Source: Chloroflexota bacterium
GTDB taxonomy: Bacteria > Chloroflexota > Anaerolineae > Anaerolineales > DRMV01
Length of the DNA stretch: 8,629 nucleotides
Assembly (NCBI GenBank): GCA_013153375.1
Contig: JAADEN010000002.1
Location: forward strand, 1 to 8,629
Direction: 5' to 3'
Positions 1-6,208 of the stretch are shown here, piece by piece (the stretch's first letter is position 1; every line of letters begins with the position of its first letter). The notes under the pieces were generated by a model. That model did not search any database and was not told where the DNA came from. It saw nothing but the letters and a program-made list of their open reading frames with translations. A program made the position numbers and the translations under genes.

Positions 1-774
1 GGCCCATGCGCCGGCCTGCCGGGCCGCGTGCAGCGCCTCGCTCGCGCCGGGGATGAGGCGCAGGCGGTAGGGCTGATGCCAGCGGTCGTGCATGGCCGCG
101 CCCAGCAGCGCCGCGTCGCCCGTGCGGAAGGCTTCGATCACCCGCACGGCCTGGCCCAGGTTGTAGGCCGCGTCCTTCAGGGGGATGTGTTCGGGCAGGG
201 CCTGCCGCGCCTGGGCGGTGCTCAGGTTCACCGCGGGCAGGGCCACCCACACGGTGAGCCCGTCCTGCAGCCATTCCTCCGCCACGGGCAAGGACCGCAC
301 CCACACCTGGCCGTCGTCGTCCCAACCGCACGCGGTCAGGCCGCCGTACAGAGCCGGCGCGGCGTTGTCGGGATGCCCTTCCAGGCGGGCCACCAAACTC
401 AGCAGTTGCCGCCGCGAGAGGGGCCAGCCCAGCAGCGCGTTGGCCGCCAGCGCACCGGCCAGGGCCGCGGCCGCGCTGGAGCCCAGCCCCGACCCCAAAG
501 GGATGCAGTTGCAGGCCCGTAAGCGCAGCCGCGGCCGCGGCACATGCACCGCGTCGTAAACGGCCTGCGCGGCCTGCAGCGCGCGATGCCGGGCATCTCT
601 GGGCAGTTGGGCGGCTCCTTCGCCGTAATTGAAGATTTGATCGCGACTCGCTCTGGGAATGAGGGAAACTTCCAGCCGGTTCCAAAGGTTCAATGCCAAC
701 CCCAGCACATCGAACCCGGGCCCCAAATTGGCCGTGGTCGCGGGCACCAAAACCTGGACGGTCGTAGAGCGCAT
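1..774 (-). CDS. thrB: Homoserine kinase (ThrB), C-terminus beyond left edge
   Basis: This gene encodes a GHMP-superfamily kinase that phosphorylates homoserine on its hydroxyl with ATP, in threonine biosynthesis in the cytoplasm. The frame is open for 258 codons to base 1 with no stop, so the C-terminal part is missing (family members are about 300 residues). N-terminal PATTANLGPGFDVLGLAL lies at residues 11-28. The ATP-binding GHMP motif PLGSGLGSSAAA is at 92-103, followed by EGHPDNAAPALYGG at 132-145. Motifs characteristic of homoserine kinase rather than other GHMP kinases are LSTAQARQALP (184-194) and DRWHQPYR (230-237). The start ATG at 774 is preceded by a strong GGGAGGAG ribosome site 5 bases away. 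The gene lies 57 bases behind the nucleosidase on the same strand and may be cotranscribed. The third GHMP motif is off the window. Confidence 0.93.
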   Translation of the reverse strand, partial: MRSTTVQVLVPATTANLGPGFDVLGLALNLWNRLEVSLIPRASRDQIFNYGEGAAQLPRDARHRALQAAQAVYDAVHVPRPRLRLRACNCIPLGSGLGSSAAAALAGALAANALLGWPLSRRQLLSLVARLEGHPDNAAPALYGGLTACGWDDDGQVWVRSLPVAEEWLQDGLTVWVALPAVNLSTAQARQALPEHIPLKDAAYNLGQAVRVIEAFRTGDAALLGAAMHDRWHQPYRLRLIPGASEALHAARQAGAWA

Positions 775-831
775 GGCGTCTCCTCCCCGGGGGCGGCCGT
801 GCGGACCGATGCGAGCGACGAATGCCCTATT

Positions 832-1575
832 CTACTCCACGGCCCCGGCCTGCCGCAAGACCGGGGCCACATGGCGCAACCAGGCGGGCAACTGGGCCAG
901 CAGGGTGCGCATCACGGCCGCGGCGCGGGCCTGGAAGAGGGCCAGGTCGCCGTAGGCTTCGCCGCCCGCGGCGTCCACCAGGTCGCTCACGCCCCGCAGG
1001 ATGAGCAGCCGGGCGCGCTGCCGGGCCGCGACCCACGCAATGGCGCCGGATTCCCAATCGCCCGCCAGGGCCTGGTACGCGTCCCGCAGGTGCGGCACTT
1101 CCTGGGGAATCAGGTCCCGGTCGGCCGAGACCAGCCGCGCGGGGCGCACGCGCGCCGGATAAGGCCGGGGCAGCCAGGACAGGTCCAGACGGGTGCGGTA
1201 GTGGGCCCGCGCGGCAGCCGGATCCCCCATTTGCTCGTGGATGTCGTACACCACGGTCTCGGTGACCAGCAGCACTTCGCCGACCTGCACCGCGCCCCGA
1301 AAGCCGCCGCAGGTGCCCAGGTTGATCAGCAGGTGCGGCTGCCAGCGGTCCAGCGCGTACTGGGTGCCGGCCGCGGCCGCGATCTTGCCCCAGCCCGTGT
1401 GGAAGAAGCGCACCGCGAGGTCGGGCGGCGCGGCGGGCAGCGCGGCGCGGAAGGACTCTCCCAGGGGCGTGGGCTCGCTCGCGGCCCGCGGGAACGAGGC
1501 CCGCACCGCGCGCCATTCGGCCTCCGCAGCCACCAACACCACCACCCGCACCGGAGGGGACGAAGGCGCGCGCAT
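832..1575 (-). CDS. Purine nucleosidase/phosphorylase-superfamily protein, MTA/SAH nucleosidase-like (Pfs type)
   Basis: A 247-residue protein of the PNP/UDP phosphorylase superfamily. The closest family is 5'-methylthioadenosine/S-adenosylhomocysteine nucleosidase, which hydrolyses the N-glycosidic bond to release adenine. Visible landmarks are an N-terminal strand VVVLVAAEAEW (residues 11-21) holding the expected acidic residue, the loop INLGTCGGF (84-92), DWESGAIAWVAA (173-184) corresponding to the MEGAAIA ribose-binding segment with Glu175, and RGVSDLVD (194-201) with Asp198 as the likely general acid. No signal peptide or membrane helix is seen, so it should be cytoplasmic. The ATG at 1575 is 3 bases after the stop of the helix-turn-helix gene, with only a weak ribosome site, which suggests translational coupling. 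The substrate could also be a futalosine-like or other purine nucleoside. Proximity to a nucleoside-type ABC importer fits salvage, but this is inference. Confidence 0.85.
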   Translation of the reverse strand: MRAPSSPPVRVVVLVAAEAEWRAVRASFPRAASEPTPLGESFRAALPAAPPDLAVRFFHTGWGKIAAAAGTQYALDRWQPHLLINLGTCGGFRGAVQVGEVLLVTETVVYDIHEQMGDPAAARAHYRTRLDLSWLPRPYPARVRPARLVSADRDLIPQEVPHLRDAYQALAGDWESGAIAWVAARQRARLLILRGVSDLVDAAGGEAYGDLALFQARAAAVMRTLLAQLPAWLRHVAPVLRQAGAVE

Positions 1576-1578
1576 GCG

Positions 1579-1893
1579 TCAGCGGCTCAGCGAGTCCACG
1601 GGAATTTCCTGGTAGAGATCCAGCAGCACTTCGGGATGGCGCTGGGCGATGAGCAAGAGCAGCCGGGCCGCGCCCCGAGGCTGACGGCGGTTTTGCTCCC
1701 AGTTGCGCACGGTGGAGACGCTCACGCCCAGGAAGCGGGCGAAGGTCTCTTGGGTCATGCCCAGGCGTTGACGGATGGACTTGACATCCGCGGGCGGGAT
1801 GGCAAAGGCCCGCGCGGGCGGACGTTCACCCCGCAAAATCGCGCCGCCCTGGCGCACACTCTCCAGCAGTTCCTGAAAGGTCTTGTCGTCCAT
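1579..1893 (-). CDS. XRE-family helix-turn-helix regulator, antitoxin-like (HigA/NadS type)
   Basis: A 104-residue protein starting MDDKTFQELLESVRQG and carrying one XRE helix-turn-helix. LGMTQETFARFLGVSVSTVRNWEQNRRQP (residues 44-72) contains both helices, with the recognition helix around VSVSTVRNWEQ. The N-terminal helix plus C-terminal HTH followed by a short leucine-rich helix is the layout of antitoxins paired with RelE/HigB toxins. No toxin-sized ORF lies beside it: upstream is the ABC ATPase and downstream the nucleosidase. It is therefore an orphan antitoxin-like regulator or a dedicated repressor of this operon. The start at 1893 is set by a perfect AGGAGG six bases upstream. A much longer open frame runs through this region without a stop, but the ribosome site, the Met and the protein match all place the true N-terminus here. 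The target DNA is unknown. Confidence 0.85.
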   Translation of the reverse strand: MDDKTFQELLESVRQGGAILRGERPPARAFAIPPADVKSIRQRLGMTQETFARFLGVSVSTVRNWEQNRRQPRGAARLLLLIAQRHPEVLLDLYQEIPVDSLSR

Positions 1894-1994
1894 GCGTCGC
1901 CTCCTGGCGGGAGGTTGGAGGATGGAAGGTGGTGGATGGCCCGACGCTCCGCCTCGCTTCCCGCTCCCCGCCCCCTGCTCTCCCTGCTTTCCGC
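1894..1994. other. 101-base gap with low-complexity sequence
   Basis: The space between the ATPase stop and the HTH start contains a 7-base-period array (separate entry) and, at about 1941-1990, a pyrimidine-rich stretch with repeated CCGCTCCC-like words. No convincing promoter for the HTH gene was seen, so it is probably transcribed by read-through from the ATPase. No rho-independent terminator was seen. Confidence 0.5.
1911..1938. repeat. Heptanucleotide array, GA[AG]GNTG family
   Basis: Four successive 7-base units read on the plus strand: GAGGTTG, GAGGATG, GAAGGTG, GTGGATG (1911-1917, 1918-1924, 1925-1931, 1932-1938). The same unit family, including an exact GAGGTTG, recurs at 8451-8481. 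The array is intergenic and its period is not a multiple of three, arguing against a coding origin. Confidence 0.75.
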
Positions 1995-3542
1995 TCACGC
2001 CACGCCGGCCATCCACAGGCCCAGTTGTTCGGGGTCGGCCTGCGCGGCCGGCACCTCGCCCATGATGCGGCCTTCGTAGATGACCGCGATGCGGTCGGCC
2101 AGGGCTAAGATTTCGTCCAGGTCCTCGGAGATGAGCAGGATGGCCGCGCCGGCCTCGCGCTGGGCCAGCAATTGCGCGTGCACATACTCCATCGCGCCGA
2201 TGTCCAGCCCGCGGGTGGGTTGCGCGGCCAGGATGACCTTGGGCCCGCGGCTGAGTTCCCGGGCCAGGACCACCTTTTGGATGTTGCCGCCCGACAGGTT
2301 CTGCACGGGCGTCTCGCGCGACGGCGTCTTGATCTGATAGGCCCGGATGAGCCGGTCGCTGTGCGCCGCGATGGCCTTGGGCTGCAGCACGCCCCGCCGC
2401 GCGAAGGGCGGCCGGAAGTGGTCGCGCAGGATGAAGTTCTCCGCGACGGAGAATTGCTTGATGACGCCCTCCCGCATCCGCTCTTCGGGGATGTAGGCCA
2501 GCCCCAGGTCCGCGCGCGCGTCGGGGCTCAGAGCCGTGACCTCGCGGCCCAGCAGGTGTACCCGGCCCTGGGTCGCGGGCCGCAGCCCCGCGATGACCTC
2601 GGCCAGTTCCTTCTGGCCGTTGCCCGAGACCCCGGCCAGGCCCAAAATCTCGCCCGCGCGCACCTGCAAAGTGACCCCGCGCAGCGCGGGCGTCTCCCGG
2701 TCGCTGCGCGCGTGCACCTCCTCCACGGCCAGCAGCACCTCGCCAGGCGCGACCGCGGCTTTCTCGGGCCGAAAAGTCACTTCCCGCCCCACCATCCAGC
2801 GGGCCAACTCGGCCTTGCTGGTCTCCGCGGCGGGCACGGTGCCGATCTTGCGCCCGTCCCGCAGCACGGTGATGCGGTCGCTGATGGCCAGCACCTCGTG
2901 CAGTTTGTGGGAGATGAACACCACGCTGTGGCCCTGCGCGACCATCTGCCGGATGACGCGGAACAGGTCGCGCACCTCCTGGGGCGTGAGCACCGCGGTG
3001 GGCTCGTCCAAAATGAGCAGCGACGCGCCCCGGTAGAGCACTTTGAGGATTTCCACCCGCTGCTGCTGGCCCACGGAGAGTTGCCAGATGTACGCGTCCG
3101 GGTCCACCTGCAGGCCGTATTGCTCGCCCAGGGCCTGCAGTCGCGCGGCCACCTGGTCCAGATCGGTGAGCACGCCCCGGGACGAAGGCAGGCCCAGGGC
3201 CACATTCTCGGCCACGGTCAGGGTTTCCACCAGCATGAAGTGCTGATGCACCATGCCGATGCCGTGACGGATGGCGTCGGTGGGCGAGTGGAAGGTCACG
3301 GGCTGGCCGTTGACCCGAATTTCGCCCTCGTCGGGGCGATACAGGCCGTAGAGCACCTTCATCAGCGTGGACTTGCCCGCGCCGTTTTCCCCCAAGAGCG
3401 CGTGCACTTCGCCCGCGTACACATCGAAGTCCACGCGGTCGTTGGCCACCACGCCGGGGAAGCGTTTGACGATGCCGCGCATCTCGACCGAGTGCACGCG
3501 CGCGGTGCGGATTGGGGTGTGGGCCGGGGCTGAGGTGGGCAT
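1995..3542 (-). CDS. BMP-family (nucleoside/simple sugar) ABC transporter, tandem ATPase
   Basis: A 515-residue protein with two fused nucleotide-binding domains that powers import through the two permeases encoded upstream; it resembles NupO/YufO of Bacillus. Domain 1 (about residues 18-260) is complete: Walker A GENGAGKS 51-58, Q-loop Gln100, signature LSVGQQQR 155-162, Walker B LLILDE 175-180 with catalytic Glu180, and switch His212. Domain 2 (about 268-512) is degenerate. Its P-loop reads GVSGNGQK (304-311), the signature LSGGNIQK (416-423) is intact, the Walker B end reads AAQP (439-442) instead of a DEP form, and Glu473 stands at the switch-His position. This asymmetry is familiar in this family. 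The start at 3542 has AGGAG six bases upstream; an in-frame extension to 3788 has no ribosome site and would run through the promoter. The gene is separated from its transporter partners by the sulfotransferase. Confidence 0.95.
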   Translation of the reverse strand: MPTSAPAHTPIRTARVHSVEMRGIVKRFPGVVANDRVDFDVYAGEVHALLGENGAGKSTLMKVLYGLYRPDEGEIRVNGQPVTFHSPTDAIRHGIGMVHQHFMLVETLTVAENVALGLPSSRGVLTDLDQVAARLQALGEQYGLQVDPDAYIWQLSVGQQQRVEILKVLYRGASLLILDEPTAVLTPQEVRDLFRVIRQMVAQGHSVVFISHKLHEVLAISDRITVLRDGRKIGTVPAAETSKAELARWMVGREVTFRPEKAAVAPGEVLLAVEEVHARSDRETPALRGVTLQVRAGEILGLAGVSGNGQKELAEVIAGLRPATQGRVHLLGREVTALSPDARADLGLAYIPEERMREGVIKQFSVAENFILRDHFRPPFARRGVLQPKAIAAHSDRLIRAYQIKTPSRETPVQNLSGGNIQKVVLARELSRGPKVILAAQPTRGLDIGAMEYVHAQLLAQREAGAAILLISEDLDEILALADRIAVIYEGRIMGEVPAAQADPEQLGLWMAGVA

Positions 3543-3594
3543 GGCGTGCTCCTGGTGGGGGATATGACTTTTGGGCCGGGCTGTTCTGGGCCCT

Positions 3595-3600
3595 TTTATA
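3595..3600 (-). promoter_or_regulatory. Candidate extended -10 promoter of the ATPase gene
   Basis: On the minus strand the sequence reads TGG followed by TATAAA, an extended -10 element (TGn plus 5 of 6 matches to TATAAT). No good -35 is seen at 16-18 bases. It would start a leader of roughly 45 bases ending in the AGGAG ribosome site at 3549-3553. It would let the ATPase be transcribed independently of the rest of the transporter. Confidence 0.5.
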
Positions 3601-3631
3601 CCAGAAAACGAGACCTTCTCGGCTGCGCGCG

Positions 3632-3651
3632 GCGCTTGAAGCGCGGGTTTC
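3632..3651 (-). repeat. CCCGCGC hairpin repeat, left copy
   Basis: Read on the minus strand, GAAACCCGCGCTTCAAGCGC contains a self-complementary core (GCGCTT/AAGCGC, 3632-3644). It is closely related to the plus-strand copy at 4658-4676 (GAAGCCCGCGCTGCAGCGC): the two differ by two substitutions and one extra base. The two copies bracket the sulfotransferase in opposite orientation. Confidence 0.55.
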
Positions 3652-3738
3652 ACCAATCTTGCACAGCACCTCCACGAAATTTTCAAATCCGCGGTTTTGA
3701 ATGAAAGGGAAGCCCTGCCCGTCTCGGCGGGCGCCACC

Positions 3739-3743
3739 GGAGG
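3739..3743 (+). promoter_or_regulatory. Ribosome binding site deciding the sulfotransferase start
   Basis: GGAGG lies seven bases before ATG 3751. The earlier in-frame ATG at 3697 has no Shine-Dalgarno-like sequence and would add 18 residues with no family similarity that I recognise, so 3751 is preferred. Confidence 0.75.
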
Positions 3744-3750
3744 TGCTGGG

Positions 3751-4644
3751 ATGCGACGACGCTGCCCGGATCGCGCTTGGGATCCCAACCTGGTCGGGTA
3801 CGAAATCCGCCGCTCGCCGCGGCGCGCGCTGGTGTGGATCTACCGCCGCTTGACCGCGGCCTGGCGCGGCCTGCCCGACTTCTACATCGCGGGCGCCAAG
3901 CGGAGCGGCACCACTTCGCTCTTTTGGTATCTGCTCGAACACCCGCGGGTGCTGGCGCCCTTTCGCAAAGAGGTCAAATACTACACCTACCAGGCTTACT
4001 TGAGCGTCGCGTGGTATCGGGCCAACTTTCCCTGGCAGAAGGATTTGCGGCAACGCTCGGCCCTGACCCTGGACGCGACGCCCAACTACCTCATGCACCC
4101 CGGGTTCCCGTCGCGGATGTTGCGGGTCACGCCGGAGGCCAAGATCATCGTGTTGCTGCGCGACCCGGTGCGGCGGGTGCTCTCGCACTATTACCACAAC
4201 CGCCGTCGCGGTGTCGAGCCCTTGCCCCTGCGCGCGGCCCTGGAGCAGGAGCCCGAGCGCATTCGGGAGACCGCGGCCCGCATTGCCCACGATCCCTGCG
4301 TCAATCCGTTTCCTTACCTCCGTTACGGCTATCTCACCGAGAGCCGCTACATCGAGCACCTGGAACGCCTGTGGGCCGCGGTGCCGCGGGAGCGCATCCT
4401 GGTGCTGCGCAGCGAGGATTTGTTCGCACGGCCGCAGCCCGTGTTGGATCAGGTGGCGGATTTCTTGGGATTGGAACCCTGGCGGCCGAGGACCAAAGCG
4501 TACAACCAAGGCGCGTATCCCGCGGCCCCCGAGATTCGCGCCCTCGTCCCCTGGCTGCGGGACTACTTTCGGCCTTACAATCAGCGCCTGTACGCGGCTC
4601 TGGGGCGCGACATGGAGTGGGAGGGCGCGCCTCCCACTCCATGA
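3751..4644 (+). CDS. Sulfotransferase domain protein (PAPS-dependent, heparan N-sulfotransferase-like)
   Basis: A 297-residue protein expected to move a sulfuryl group from 3'-phosphoadenosine-5'-phosphosulfate to an unknown acceptor, often a glycan or lipid. The 5'-phosphosulfate-binding loop is AGAKRSGTTSLFWYLLEHP (residues 47-65). The 3'-phosphate-binding segment is IIVLLRDPVRRVLSHYYH (132-149), with Arg137 and Ser145 in the expected places. ILVLRSEDL (216-224) and the C-terminal LRDYFRPYNQRLYAALGRD (269-287) are typical of the bacterial sulfotransferase family. There is no signal peptide, and the basic N-terminus suggests a soluble or peripheral cytoplasmic enzyme. It is the only complete plus-strand gene and splits the transporter operon between the binding protein and the ATPase. 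Its GC content (39 of 60 bases at 4021-4080) is below the permeases. Flanking hairpin repeats hint at insertion. Confidence 0.93.
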   Translation: MRRRCPDRAWDPNLVGYEIRRSPRRALVWIYRRLTAAWRGLPDFYIAGAKRSGTTSLFWYLLEHPRVLAPFRKEVKYYTYQAYLSVAWYRANFPWQKDLRQRSALTLDATPNYLMHPGFPSRMLRVTPEAKIIVLLRDPVRRVLSHYYHNRRRGVEPLPLRAALEQEPERIRETAARIAHDPCVNPFPYLRYGYLTESRYIEHLERLWAAVPRERILVLRSEDLFARPQPVLDQVADFLGLEPWRPRTKAYNQGAYPAAPEIRALVPWLRDYFRPYNQRLYAALGRDMEWEGAPPTP

Positions 4645-4657
4645 GCGAGGGTTCCGC

Positions 4658-4680
4658 GAAGCCCGCGCTGCAGCGCGGGC
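4658..4680 (+). terminator. Perfect GC-rich palindrome between convergent genes
   Basis: GCCCGCGCTGCAGCGCGGGC (4661-4680) is a perfect 20-base palindrome, able to form an 8-bp stem with a TGCA loop on either strand. It lies in the 48-base gap between the convergent sulfotransferase and binding-protein genes, the right place for a two-way terminator. Neither side has a T-run, so intrinsic termination would be weak. It also matches the hairpin repeat at 3632-3651 in opposite orientation, with the shared part beginning at GAA, 4658. Confidence 0.55.
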
Positions 4681-4692
4681 CTCAGCCGCGTT

Positions 4693-5721
4693 CTATTCGC
4701 CGCCCACGGGCACCTGGATGCTGCCGTCGATGATGCCCTGGATGGTCTGTTCGGCCGCGGCCTTGACATCCTCGGGCAGGTCGAACTGCGGGTTGTACTG
4801 GATGGTCAGGCCGCCGTTGGCCAGGGTCAGGGAGTAGGCCTCGCCGCCCAGCACGCCCTTCTGGATGTTCTCGACCATGGGCTTGAGCGCGACGGTCCAG
4901 TCATAGACCTGATTGGCCACCACGATCTCGGGCGCCAGGGACGACTGATCGGCCTGGGTGCCGAACCAGAGCACGCCGTTGTCTTTGGCCACGCCGATCG
5001 CGCCCACCACCATCTGCGCGGTGCCGGTCAGCACATCCGCACCGGCCTCGATGTGGGTCTTGGCCGCCTCGGCCGCGAGCGCGACATCGGAGAAGGAGCC
5101 GATGTAGTTGATGTTGACCTGCGCGTCGGGGTTGGTGGCCAGCACGCCGGTCTTGAAGCCGTCGATGTACAGTTTGGCGTCGCCCGTCTCGATGGGGCCG
5201 ACCACGCCGATGACGCCGCTCTTGCTCAGCAGCGCGGCCATGACGCCGTTGACATAGCCGCCTTGTTCCGCGCGGGCCTCATAGGCGAACACGTTGTGGA
5301 TGCCCTGCTCTTTGAAGGTGTCCACCGTGGTGCCCCAGGCGAAACTGGTCTCGGGGAAGTCGGGCGCGATCTCTTGCAGCGAACTGCCGTATTGGGAGCC
5401 GTGGGCGATGACCAGGTCGTAGCCCTGGGACGCGTAGTCCCGGATGGCCGCGGCCGCGTCGTCCACCACATACATGTTCTCGGAGTACACGAACTCCATC
5501 TTTTCGGGCCCGCCCATCTCTTTTTGCAGTTTGACCAGCGCGTCGTACATGCTCTGGCTGAAGGCCATGTCGTTGATCGCGCTGGGCATGACCACCGCGA
5601 TGCGGAAGGGCTTGGCCGCTTCTTCGGCCGGGGCTTGGGTCGCGGCTTCCTGGCCGCCGCCGCAGGCCACCAGGCCCGCCGCGAGGGCGAGTACGAGAAG
5701 GAGAAGAATCGAGCGACGCAT
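4693..5721 (-). CDS. BMP-family ABC transporter substrate-binding lipoprotein
   Basis: A 342-residue extracytoplasmic binding protein of the basic membrane protein (BMP/PnrA/NupN) family, which captures a nucleoside or related ligand and delivers it to the two permeases. Residues 1-20 form a lipoprotein signal with lipobox LVAC, so Cys20 would be lipidated. A short Gln/Ala/Glu-rich linker runs to about residue 37. The binding domain begins FRIAVVMPSAINDMAFSQSMYDAL (39-62). Further family blocks are YDLVIAHGSQYGSSLQEIAPDFPETSFAWG, VIGVVGPIETGDA and GVLWFGTQADQSSLAPEIVVANQVYDW. The NDMAFSQ segment differs from the DKSFNQ-like purine-binding motif of PnrA, so the ligand is not certain. A perfect AAGGAGGT ribosome site (5726-5733) sits four bases before the ATG, consistent with high expression. 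The gene lies directly behind the four-helix-bundle cassette. Confidence 0.95.
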   Translation of the reverse strand: MRRSILLLLVLALAAGLVACGGGQEAATQAPAEEAAKPFRIAVVMPSAINDMAFSQSMYDALVKLQKEMGGPEKMEFVYSENMYVVDDAAAAIRDYASQGYDLVIAHGSQYGSSLQEIAPDFPETSFAWGTTVDTFKEQGIHNVFAYEARAEQGGYVNGVMAALLSKSGVIGVVGPIETGDAKLYIDGFKTGVLATNPDAQVNINYIGSFSDVALAAEAAKTHIEAGADVLTGTAQMVVGAIGVAKDNGVLWFGTQADQSSLAPEIVVANQVYDWTVALKPMVENIQKGVLGGEAYSLTLANGGLTIQYNPQFDLPEDVKAAAEQTIQGIIDGSIQVPVGGE

Positions 5722-5742
5722 GGGGACCTCCTTAGGGGATAG

Positions 5743-5770
5743 TTATCAGTCGGTAGTCGGCAGTCGTTAG
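5743..5770 (+). repeat. CGACTRC-family heptad array, left arm of inverted pair
   Basis: Four 7-base units: TTATCAG (degenerate), TCGGTAG, TCGGCAG, TCGTTAG. The stretch CAGTCGGTAGTCGGCAGT (5747-5764) is the exact reverse complement of 6176-6193, so this array and the one at 6174-6208 are inverted repeats around the four-helix-bundle gene. Confidence 0.85.
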
Positions 5771-5774
5771 CCGG

Positions 5775-5791
5775 GCGCAGCAGCGCTGCGC
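5775..5791. repeat. Hairpin GCGCAGC-AGC-GCTGCGC after the four-helix-bundle gene
   Basis: A perfect 7-bp stem with a 3-base loop lies 5 bases past the four-helix-bundle stop and before the left heptad array. No T-run follows on the minus strand, so it may mark the end of the cassette or stabilise RNA rather than terminate. Confidence 0.5.
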
Positions 5792-5796
5792 TCCGA

Positions 5797-6156
5797 TCAG
5801 GTGTAGATGGAACGGCGTAGGCCGAACAGCATTTTGCGGATTTCCATGACCTCCTGTGCCAAAGGCGAGTAGTGCGCAGCGGACAAAAACCCTAATTGAT
5901 GAGCCAATTCCAGAAGGGTGTCCACCTCGGCGGTGGAACCCAGGGCGATATCCAGATAATGACGGAACATTTTTGGGCCGCGCCCATGTCCTTCAGCGAT
6001 GTTCGTGGGAATCGAAATCACGGCCCGGCGTAACTGATCCGTGAGATTAAACCGCGCGCCCGCGGGGAATTCATCGGCGAGGCGGTAAATCTTCAAAGCC
6101 AATTGCATGGCGCGCGTCCATACCTGCAAATCCCGATACGAACGCTTGCCCGTCAT
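5797..6156 (-). CDS. Four-helix-bundle protein (23S rRNA intervening-sequence protein family, S23/IVP)
   Basis: A 119-residue protein of the PF05635/TIGR02436 family, named from proteins encoded in 23S rRNA intervening sequences and related to the Avd accessory protein of diversity-generating retroelements. No enzymatic activity is established; nucleic-acid binding is the usual proposal. Family landmarks are SYRDLQVWTRAMQLALKIYRL near the N-terminus, LTDQLRRAVISIPTNIAEG in the second helix, and RHYLDIALGSTAEVDTLLELAHQLGFL in the third. The length is normal. The start is set by a GAGGAGGAGG tract. By hand count GC is about 56% over 5821-6120, against roughly 75% in two 60-base samples of the permeases (6541-6600, 7681-7740), which points to a different origin. 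It lies on the operon strand between permease and binding protein but has no known link to transport, and it is enclosed by inverted heptad arrays. Confidence 0.93.
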   Translation of the reverse strand: MTGKRSYRDLQVWTRAMQLALKIYRLADEFPAGARFNLTDQLRRAVISIPTNIAEGHGRGPKMFRHYLDIALGSTAEVDTLLELAHQLGFLSAAHYSPLAQEVMEIRKMLFGLRRSIYT

Positions 6157-6173
6157 ATCTCCTCCTCCTCACT

Positions 6174-6208
6174 TCACTGCCGACTACCGACTGACGACTG
6201 CCGACTAC
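6174..6208 (-). repeat. CGACTRC-family heptad array, right arm of inverted pair
   Basis: Five 7-base units on the plus strand: TCACTGC, CGACTAC, CGACTGA, CGACTGC, CGACTAC. It fills most of the 48-base gap between the permease and the four-helix-bundle gene and overlaps the last codons of the permease, whose TAG stop (6205-6207) is inside the last unit. ACTGCCGACTACCGACTG (6176-6193) mirrors 5747-5764, and CGACTACCGACTGACGACTG (6181-6200) is repeated exactly at 8506-8525. Confidence 0.85.

Larger units (their letters stand above)
3543..3750. other. Divergent intergenic region between ATPase and sulfotransferase
   Basis: This 208-base region holds the candidate ATPase promoter, a GGGCC/GGCCC inverted pair in the presumed leader (3573-3577 with 3589-3593), and the CCCGCGC hairpin repeat at 3632-3651. 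For the plus-strand sulfotransferase only a weak promoter can be proposed: TTGCAC at 3659-3664 and TCAAAT at 3683-3688, spacing 18. The middle is markedly more AT-rich than the flanking genes. Confidence 0.45.

Noticed and set aside
1579..1893. Complete toxin-antitoxin operon
   Set aside because: The HTH protein resembles an antitoxin, but no RelE/HigB-type toxin gene lies on either side.
544..2079. 511-codon plus-strand open frame
   Set aside because: It runs antisense across thrB, the nucleosidase, the HTH gene and the gap behind the ATPase, and has no recognisable domain.
2172..3533. 453-codon plus-strand open frame
   Set aside because: It is antisense to the ABC ATPase, with shadow composition and no family motif.
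3697..3750. Longer sulfotransferase N-terminus starting at 3697
   Set aside because: There is no ribosome site before that ATG, whereas ATG 3751 has GGAGG seven bases upstream.
1579..4509. 976-codon minus-strand frame that could be read as a giant fusion ending in the HTH protein
   Set aside because: It passes out of frame through the ATPase and antisense through the sulfotransferase. Only the last 104 codons, preceded by AGGAGG and ATG, make a real protein.
5743..6208. Insertion sequence with a transposase
   Set aside because: The enclosed protein is a four-helix-bundle family member with no transposase motif, and no target duplication could be identified at the ends. It is kept only as a candidate non-autonomous cassette.
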